A stretch of 13,541 nt of DNA from Thalassiosira profunda (Eukaryota; Bacillariophyta; Thalassiosirophyceae; Thalassiosirales; Thalassiosiraceae), in contig JALLAP010001071.1 in assembly GCA_036939355.1 (NCBI GenBank), forward strand, positions 1 to 13,541. Direction: 5' to 3'. The position numbers and the translations under genes were made by a program. The notes beneath the pieces are model-generated. The model made no database searches. It was not told where the DNA came from and saw nothing but the letters and a program-made list of their open reading frames with translations. Positions 7,555 to 13,541 of the stretch are shown in pieces; the first letter of the stretch is position 1; every line of letters starts with the position of its first letter.

Positions 7555-9310
7555 CTAAATCGAGGACCCACCCGAGTCAGCAAACGCCTGCAGCGCCTCC
7601 GCGAGTTCCGCGTGAGTTTCGAAGATCTCTTCGTCATCCTCCAGCAAGTAGCACTGCTGATACACAAGTTTGGTCCGCAAGAGGTAAACACGCTTCTCGT
7701 GATCCTTCACCTTCTGCGCAATGTGGATCATCTTCTGCAAGATCTCCACCTGATCGCTCTCGCTGTACATCGAGCTTTTGTCTTGGAGCTGGATGCAAGC
7801 TAGGTACACCGGAGTGAAAGGATGAGCGAATGAATATCTGGTATTGCAGCACCAGACTGACAATAATAGCCTCACCTGAATACGTATCCAGCGACTGCTT
7901 GTACTTCTTCATCCGGTAATACACGAACGCCATCGTGCTCAACGTGGAGACGGTCATGATGTTGTTCCTTCCGGGCAGGATCTGCTGCAGCTCAAAAGAG
8001 GCATCCACCAACTCCGACGCGTCCTCGTACTCCTTGAACTTGATCAGAGTGTACGCCATATTGTTCATGATGCACGCCTGGTCCAAGATGGCCGCGCTCC
8101 ACGCCCCGTAATCGTCCCCGCCGTCCCGCTGAAACAAACCCAGCGCCCGCTGGAACGTCCGCATTGCCTTTTCGTACTCGTCCATCTCGAAGTACGCAAC
8201 GCCGAGGTTGTTGAAGAGTTTGGCGCAACGGAGCGCACATTCCGGAGAGCTGTCGATGTTCTTCATCAACTCCACACCCGCCTTTTGGTAGACGGAAAGG
8301 GCATTCTCAAACTTTCCGAGCGCGTAGTACGCACTGCCGACAACCATCAACGATAGACCGTCGTGCGAGGGAACCTTCTTCTCTCCGTTGACCACTTTGC
8401 GGTAGTTGCCGGAGAGGAATTTGAGGCAGGTGATGTTGCGCCGCCCGAGTTCCGACTTGGGATCGTAATTGAGACCCTGCGTGTGGTAAGAGAAAGGATG
8501 AATTGAGTTTCACATCATATGTACAGTGCATGCACACCATCGAGCACTCACCTCGAGCGCATCCTTCGCCAGCTTCACCGCCTCCTGCGACTTCTCCACA
8601 AAGCACATCTTTTCATCAGCGACGCAATTGCGAAGGGCGACGTCCAACTTGGCCACCTGCGCCTTGCCCTTCTTCATGCGTCCAAACTCCTCGTCGTCGA
8701 CGCCCTTCTTCTTCCAACCCACGTTGTGATTCTCCTGCACCATGTGCAGCATCAGGCTCGTGCGCATGCGCTCAAAGGGCCGGCGGCCGACGGCAATTCC
8801 TGCGCCATGCCGAGGCACGATGCAGATGGTCGCGACGGCGAGATCGGCGAGGTCCACCGAAGACTTCGTCGTGGGGCCAATGCGCACCTTCGGAGCCTTG
8901 GGGAGGTGGGACTTGATCTGCTTGATCTGGTGCTTGAAGGCGCCCTTGCTGGAGGACTTCTTCGGGCGTTCGTCGGCCAGCGGCGACCCGGGGCTGTGCA
9001 GGCTCGTGGCCTGGGTGGTATCGCACGGCGATCCCAATTTCTCGGCGCCCCTGGTGGTAGGACGCTTCGGGGTCTCCAGGGCCTCCAACACAAACGGATT
9101 GCCTTCGGTGCGGGGCTTCCTCCGAATCTGCGGGGGACTGGGTGGCACCGGCTCGAAGGCCGAGCCCTCCGAGCCGGGCGTTCCCGTCAAGAAGGGGTTG
9201 CTTCCGTAGGTGTCATCGGAGACGGGGCTGTCGAGGGTATCTTTGGTTGTGCTGATTTGGAATCCCTGCGAGCCCAGGGTGCGGGCCTGGGGCCTCCGGA
9301 CGCTCAGCAT
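7555..9310 (-). CDS. TPR-repeat protein with disordered N-terminal half (3 exons)
   Basis: Exons are 8552-9310, 7876-8476 and 7555-7799. Introns 8477-8551 (75 bp) and 7800-7875 (76 bp) have GTGAG donors and AG acceptors in matching phase. The product has 534 residues from ATG 9310. Residues 1-140 are Ser/Pro/Thr-rich and probably disordered, with two NPF tripeptides (SNPFL, GNPFV) of the kind bound by EH domains, then a basic KHQIKQIKSHLPKAPKVR stretch. From about 150 it is helical. Residues about 296-460 form four TPR units, the clearest being LFNNLGVAYFEMDEYEKAMR (about 340-360), and a helical tail follows. The pattern is loosely like kinesin light chain TPRs. No catalytic motif or plastid presequence is visible, so it is probably a cytosolic scaffold. 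The precise role is unknown. Confidence 0.8.
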
Positions 9311-9762
9311 CGCTGACGGGTGGCTTTGCAATTGTAGAGAGCAGAATATGCGAGGACCCGGCAAGCAGTGCGGTGCGGCGGGGGGAGGTGTTGGAGGAGG
9401 AGGGGGAGCGGGTAGGAGCAGGGCAATTTTTCACGCGACAACTTTTTTGAGCAGAGTGAAATACTGATTCCTACGCATGTCAAGTCGGTAAAGTACGACG
9501 TACACATTTGGTACGTGGTAGCTACTTCTCTCCTGGGAGCTGGGTTAGCTGAAGTGGCAAAGCCGCCGAAGCACAACAGCAACTAATGCCCGCCGGTGCT
9601 TGGTAGTGGCTCTAGCCACATCAACACGCTGCTGCATTGACCATAAGATGTGCATTCAATTGACATATCTAGCTAGCAACGCCCCTGCTGGCTGCATCGC
9701 AACCCGCTGTTTTGCAACCGCCAACTCAATCGGCTACCTCCTGGGCACCATGAACATTGCGT
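9311..9762. promoter_or_regulatory. Intergenic region upstream of the TPR gene
   Basis: This 452-bp region contains a G-rich plus strand (about 9371-9420, several GGG/GGAGG runs), which is a C/T-rich tract on the sense strand just upstream of the TPR start. Similar C/T-rich tracts precede the S1 gene (10881-10920) and the ClpS gene (about 12775-12840), so this may be a general leader or initiator feature of the genome. A short GTGGCT-CT-AGCCAC hairpin lies near 9607. I found no gene or tRNA. Confidence 0.4.
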
Positions 9763-10681
9763 TCATTTCTTCTTCTTCGACTCGGTCTTCTTCTCCTCTC
9801 CCTTGATGGGTCCCACGGGCAGAGTCTTGCCAAACACAGTCCCTCCGGCATACACCACATACAAGCAACTCGCGAAAACGGCAGCGGCGAAGGGAGACAC
9901 CCAATACGTAAAGTAGTGCCCGAGGTGGTCCGGGAAATCGCCGTTCGCAAAGATGTACCACGTCGTTCCGAGCATGGGATTGATGGCCGGGCCGGCAGTG
10001 GGAAATGTCTCAATCAGGTACCGGATGCCGACCGCCGTCAGCGTCTGCTTGATCCAATAGTGATACTTTCCAAAGTTGAGCTCCCAGTTCACAGCGTAGA
10101 TAAGCACCATCAGCAGCACCACGGCACAGAATTCCGAGAACCCCGCAGCGAGACCCTCATCGTCATCCTTTGTTACGGGTAGAGCGGTTGCTTGTGAGAT
10201 TGTACTCGCACTAAAATCATCAAATAATGCTGATGACACGTACCTTCGGATCAAACTCGGGTCCTCCCAGAGGAGTCAACCCAAGAGTATCCGCCACGAA
10301 CTTGAACAGCGGAAACGCCACCAACCCACCGGCCATGGCGCCCGTGACGCGCACGAATCCCTCCGTGTAGGAGCACTTGCCCAGCGCGAACATCGATACG
10401 GTCACCGCCGGATTCACGTGTTGCCCGCCGCCAATCTTGTCCGCGGCGACAACGCCCAGCGCGTGGGCGATCCACGCCACCGCGAGGGAATCCGCCCCGA
10501 TCCACTTGCCGGGCGAGAAGGTGAACCCAATCATCAACAGCGTGCCCACGAACTCGGCCCGGAAGACCGAGAGGTACGCCCCGTCGGCGACGAAGGCCGA
10601 GGCGACGCAGATGGCAAGGCCGGGGGGGACCAGCGGAGCCAGCTGCTGGTAGGCGGAGGAGAGGACGGACAGGAGCACCAT
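9763..10681 (-). CDS. Aquaporin-like channel (MIP family) with NPA/NPM motifs, 2 exons
   Basis: Exons are 10244-10681 and 9763-10167. The 76-bp intron 10168-10243 (GTACGT...AAAG, phase 0) gives 280 residues. Hydrophobic segments fit the six-helix MIP fold, with the family's AEFVGTLLM in an early helix and the first half-helix motif GGGQHVNPAVT (NPA at 90-92). The second motif is GPAINPMLGTTW (NPM at 209-211). The Arg that normally follows in NPAR, part of the selectivity filter, is Leu212. This could widen or alter the pore, so water, glycerol or another small solute is possible. The C-terminus is charged and ends SKKKK, with lysines at -3 and -4 as in dilysine ER-retrieval signals, so an ER or other internal membrane is plausible. 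An acceptor 12 bp downstream (after GATGACGATGAG) would also keep the frame. The start is ATG 10681. Confidence 0.85.
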
Positions 10682-10943
10682 TGTCGAGGAAGGGGGCACG
10701 CGAGGAAGTGGCCGCCGCGAGGAAGGGCCGCCGTCGGGAGCGTGGTGGGCGTCAAAGTGTCAACAAAAAAGGCGCAAGATTCACCCAAGCCTCAAGCTTC
10801 TCTGGTGCGAAGCTCTCCGAAAGCGTCTGTCATCTCCCCTCCCGCCCAGCCATCAACGTTGCAACGCAAAAGTGCGTCAGCCTCCTCCATCCTCCGCTCC
10901 CGCCCGGCTCCCCCACACAGTTCACACCGTAGCGTCCAGCACC
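10682..10943. promoter_or_regulatory. Shared divergent upstream region of the aquaporin and S1 genes
   Basis: Only 262 bp separate the two start codons, so the promoters must be close or shared. On the aquaporin side the octamer CGAGGAAG occurs three times at 10685, 10701 and 10718 (CTTCCTCG on the sense strand) with 16-17 bp spacing. On the S1 side there is a C/T-rich leader at 10881-10920 just before the ATG. The functions are inferred only. Confidence 0.45.
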
Positions 10944-12526
10944 ATGAAGTTCACCGCCGCCATCCTCTGTGTCGCGCTCGGGGCCGTCGCGGTCCCGCAG
11001 GCATCGGGTAAGTTCGTCCGGTTTGAGGGTAGTTGCAATTTTGGTGGAAATTTCTGCAACCGTTCGAACGATGGATGGTTGGTGCATCAACCAAGTTCAT
11101 GCTCTTCCTCCGCAAACTGCTGGCCCATGCTAGCCGCTCTCTTCACCCGCCGCGTCGTCTCTGCTATGATTTGGAGCATGCGCGTTTATCTTTTGTCAAA
11201 TTTGCAATCATACCTATGCTCACATCTTGTGTCACACTCAAAATATTTGCAGCATTCTCCACTGCCTTCTCGCACGGGGTTGTCAAGTCTGCCGCCAGCA
11301 GGTCCGCTTCGATCAGCAAGGCGGTGAGTGGACCATTTATGCGTGCAGCTTCATTCGCTACGTGCGTCTGGTCTAACAGATTTCTCGTCTCCAATCGGCA
11401 ATCTCCAACGGCTGAGTAGAACACGCACCCCAGTGGTTGCGGATGCGCGTCCTGCGCGAGCACCCACAGCCCCGGCTGCGGCTGCAACTCCTGCGCCGGC
11501 GCCCACCCGGCCAACTGCGACTGCTTTACCTGCTCGGGCGGATTCGCCCTCCGCATGTCGACCGTCGAGGAGGCCGAGGCCGTCCCCGCCGAGGTTGAGG
11601 CCATGGACGGCGTCGCCTCCGAAGAGGAGGCGCACAACGTCGAGCGTCCCGCGCGTGGATCCGGCATCCACAAGCACCACAAGGACGACAAGGCGGATCG
11701 CACGGAGCTGAAGGACCTCGAAATCGGCGCGGAAGTGACTGCCAAGGTCAAGACCATCACCTCCTACGGCGCCTTCCTCGACATCGGCGCCAAGTCCGAC
11801 GCGCTCATCCACGTCTCCCGCCTCTCGGACGAGTTCGTCGCCAACGTGGAGGACGTGGTGAAGCAGGGCGAGGAGATCGCGGTCCGCATCGTGTCCGTCG
11901 ACACCGACAAGAACCAGGTTGCCGTCACCATGCGTTCGGCGGAGGCCGAGGCCAAGGCGTCCGAGGGCGCCTCCTCCGGCCGCCCCGCTGGCCGCCGTCG
12001 CGAGCGGCCGGGGCGATCGGGCGCCGACCAGGCCGCGCAGGCTGCTTCGATCAATGCTCTGGCGGAGAAGGGATTCGACGATGAGAAAATGGTTGGTGGG
12101 GAAGTCGTGTCGTCGCTGGACTTTGGTGCCTTCGTTCGCTTCGACACTGCGCAGCTCGGCGAGGGTTTCGAGGGAGAGGTGGATGGGCTTGTGCACATTT
12201 CTGCCCTTGCGGAGGGAAGGACCAACGCCGTGTCCGACGTTGTGGCCATTGGCGATAAGGTCCAGGTCCGCGTGAGGACCGTCGACACCGATGCTGGGCG
12301 CGTCTCGCTCTCGATGATCACAAAGGAGCAGGAGGAGGCTTCGCGCCCGCCGCGACGGGAGGGTGGCGGCGGCGGTGGCGGACGGGGAGGCGGAAACTTC
12401 AGCCCGGTTGAAAATAACTGGAAGAACACTGGCGCTGCTGACTGGAAGGAGCAATTGGACGAGTTTGCCAAGGTTCAGCCTGGATTCACCAACACTGCCG
12501 TCGTCCAGGATCGGCGCAAGCCCTAA
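10944..12526 (+). CDS. Plastid S1-domain RNA-binding protein with Cys-rich presequence (3 exons)
   Basis: Exons are 10944-11007, 11253-11323 and 11420-12526. Introns 11008-11252 (GTAAGT...TTGCAG, 245 bp) and 11324-11419 (GTGAGT...GAGTAG, 96 bp) fit phases 1 and 0 exactly, giving 413 residues. Exon 1 is a signal peptide (MKFTAAILCVALGAVAVPQAS). Exon 2 starts AFSTAF, completing an ASAF plastid motif across the junction, and is Ser/Ala/Lys-rich. Exon 3 opens with three CxCxxC repeats (residues 48-86), then FALRMS, where mature protein may begin. Two S1 OB-fold domains follow (about 145-218, with SYGAFLDIGAKSDALIHVS; about 269-346, with DFGAFVRFD and GLVHISALAEG), then an RGG-like Gly tract (359-371). 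S1 pairs of this kind occur in plastid ribosomal S1/PSRP-7 proteins that bind mRNA. Starting at Met91 (11555) would lose the whole targeting region. Confidence 0.85.
11426..11542 (+). repeat. Three tandem 39-bp units coding CxCxxC repeats
   Basis: The units 11426-11464, 11465-11503 and 11504-11542 encode HPSGCGCASCAST, HSPGCGCNSCAGA and HPANCDCFTCSGG. The nine cysteines fall at exact 13-residue spacing (52/65/78, 54/67/80, 57/70/83), and each unit starts with His. The DNA of the units has diverged, so this is not a recent slippage product. The pattern suggests metal binding or disulfide chemistry. Its place between the transit peptide and the FALRMS site is unusual. Confidence 0.85.
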
Positions 12527-12874
12527 GTGTGCCTCTTTTGCGGGGAACGAAACGAAGCGATAGATAATGTAACGTTTATTATATGGCTATGCTAGATTGG
12601 CCTTGCAATACCGCCGGTGAGAAGAGCCAATGGATTCGCCCTCACAGCGGCAAAGGGGAGAAGTAGGAAAGGGGTCTCAACGAGAACAGCGCTGGTCCGT
12701 CTTTCCCTCCCTCCCTGTGGAGGCTGAGTGACACGTGGAGATTCGGCCGGATTTCAGCGGATTTCGATCCGCCTGTTTCCTCCGCCCAAACCCACACAAC
12801 CTCCCCACTATCGATCTCCTCCTCGCTCCCACGGCCCCTCATTCGGCGTGTTCATAGGCCGGCAACAACCCACG
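12527..12874. promoter_or_regulatory. Intergenic region upstream of the ClpS gene
   Basis: This 348-bp region holds the S1 gene's 3' UTR (an AT-rich patch near 12565-12590) and the ClpS promoter. A palindromic CACGTG G-box/E-box at 12732-12737 lies about 140 bp before the ClpS ATG, and a C/T-rich leader runs over about 12775-12840. No gene was seen. Confidence 0.4.
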
Positions 12875-13420
12875 ATGCAGATCTTGACGTTATTCATCGC
12901 CCTGGCCGCGTGCCTGTCCGCGGCGGCGTTCTCGCCGGCGGCCCCACGGGCATCCCACCATGCACCGACCTTCAGCCATCGACGAACGGCGTCCTCGGCC
13001 CCGACGATCCTCCGCATGTCCGATTCCGGCGGCGGAGGCGGCGGCGGCGGGATGGAAAAGTCCAAAGACAAGAAGAAGGGCCTTTCTACAATCGTCATCG
13101 ACAAAACGGACACGCAGATGGAGGAGGACGAGACGCCCGAGGAGCAGTGGCGGGTGGTATTGCACAACGACGAGGTGCACACGTTCAACTACGTCATTCG
13201 GAGTTTGCAAAAGGTCATCGGAACGCTCGACAAGAAGAAGGCGTTCGATATTTGTACGGTGACGCACGGGCAGGGGCAGGCGACGGTCACGGAGTGTTGG
13301 AAGGAGCAGGCGATGAAGTACTGTTTGGGGTTGCAGCGGCAGGGGTTGACGGCGAGCATTGCGCCAGAGTCCAAGTTTGAGGGCGGTGGTGGAGGCGGGG
13401 ACGGGTCAGAGTCCGGCTGA
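12875..13420 (+). CDS. clpS: Plastid ClpS-like N-degron adaptor
   Basis: The protein has 181 residues from ATG 12875, without introns. ClpS delivers proteins with destabilising N-terminal residues to the Clp protease. The presequence has a signal peptide (MQILTLFIALAACLSA), AAAFSPAAPR (an ASAFAP-type motif), a basic transit stretch and LRMS near 46-49, where the mature protein may begin, pointing to the stroma. An eight-Gly run and a KSKDKKK stretch precede the ClpS core (about 91-165). The core has WRVVLHNDEVHTFNYV with N98/D99, the pair that binds the substrate amino group, and VTHGQG with H131. Where bacterial ClpS usually has Met after NDDYTP, this protein has Phe104, within an HTF pattern also seen in eukaryotic UBR-type N-domains. 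The tail is Gly-rich. An ATG further upstream (12728) is less likely because it would bury the signal peptide. Confidence 0.88.
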   Translation: MQILTLFIALAACLSAAAFSPAAPRASHHAPTFSHRRTASSAPTILRMSDSGGGGGGGGMEKSKDKKKGLSTIVIDKTDTQMEEDETPEEQWRVVLHNDEVHTFNYVIRSLQKVIGTLDKKKAFDICTVTHGQGQATVTECWKEQAMKYCLGLQRQGLTASIAPESKFEGGGGGGDGSESG

Positions 13421-13541
13421 GATGCTTTCTTGGCGGTATCTCTCACAATACGGGCAATGGATGTGGATACTGAAGGTCAATTGGGTGGATTGGCGCAACT
13501 GCAATTGAGTACACCGTGGAGTTATGCGCTGGAGTTTGGCA
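13421..13541. other. Downstream flank, no feature seen
   Basis: The last 121 bases follow the ClpS stop codon and probably contain its 3' UTR. No start of another gene or structural RNA can be supported. Confidence 0.4.

Noticed and set aside
8519..9316. Open frame of 265 codons on the plus strand opposite the TPR gene
   Set aside because: It overlaps exon 1 of the spliced TPR gene in antisense, lacks any known motif, and the minus-strand exons fit together in phase.
9470..9625. Possible tRNA or small RNA in a stretch with several short inverted repeats
   Set aside because: No T-loop consensus, no acceptor stem pairing and no cloverleaf could be drawn.
11351..12454. Long open frame (367 codons) on the minus strand opposite the S1 gene
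   Set aside because: It is antisense to well-supported S1 domains, has low-complexity Leu/Val/Asp/Gly composition and no recognisable domain; GC-rich coding DNA often leaves such shadows.
5524..13420. Recent bacterial origin of the MsrB and ClpS genes
   Set aside because: Both families are bacterial in origin, but each gene carries a full stramenopile plastid presequence and base composition like its neighbours, so long-established plastid proteins are the simpler reading.

Overview
The window looks like nuclear DNA of a photosynthetic stramenopile, most likely a diatom. Four observations support this. (1) Several predicted proteins start with a secretory signal peptide that ends in an ASAFAP-type motif with Phe at the cleavage site, which is the plastid-import code of algae with a red-derived complex plastid. 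(2) One gene encodes a PsbQ'-like photosystem II lumen protein with a further twin-arginine thylakoid signal. (3) Four of the nine genes have short GT-AG introns, mostly 70-96 bp, that restore the reading frame exactly. (4) The leftmost protein has the Ser/Thr/Pro-rich, GPI-like tail common in diatom cell-surface proteins. I see no rRNA, tRNA, CRISPR array, transposon or virus.

Layout, left to right. 3-902 (+) is the 3' end of a PQQ/sorbosone-dehydrogenase-like secreted protein. 949-1906 (-) is a two-exon PsbQ'-like subunit of the oxygen-evolving complex, convergent with the first gene. 2596-5142 (+) is a fusion of an NYN/PIN-like nuclease domain with a calcineurin-like (MPPED/239FB-type) metallophosphoesterase; an ASAFAP-like motif lies in frame upstream of its first usable Met, so its true N-terminus is probably further upstream. 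5524-6207 (+) is a plastid-type methionine-R-sulfoxide reductase B. 6494-7076 (-) is a plastid-targeted protein of unknown function, whose C-terminus is scrambled by a 72-bp duplication around a single N, probably an assembly error. 7555-9310 (-) is a three-exon TPR protein. 9763-10681 (-) is a two-exon aquaporin with an unusual second pore motif and a lysine tail. 10944-12526 (+) is a three-exon plastid S1-domain RNA-binding protein; its presequence carries three perfect 13-residue CxCxxC repeats. 12875-13420 (+) is a plastid ClpS-like N-degron adaptor.

At least five, and perhaps six, of the nine genes encode predicted plastid proteins: light reactions (PsbQ'), oxidative repair (MsrB), translation/RNA (S1), protein turnover (ClpS), one orphan, and possibly the nuclease-phosphoesterase. 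The genes are separate eukaryotic units on both strands, so this is not an operon, although two divergent pairs share short upstream regions. The least familiar elements are the dual-domain NYN-metallophosphoesterase and the Cys-repeat module ahead of the S1 domains. All splice models were made by hand from GT/AG sites and phase and need transcript support.
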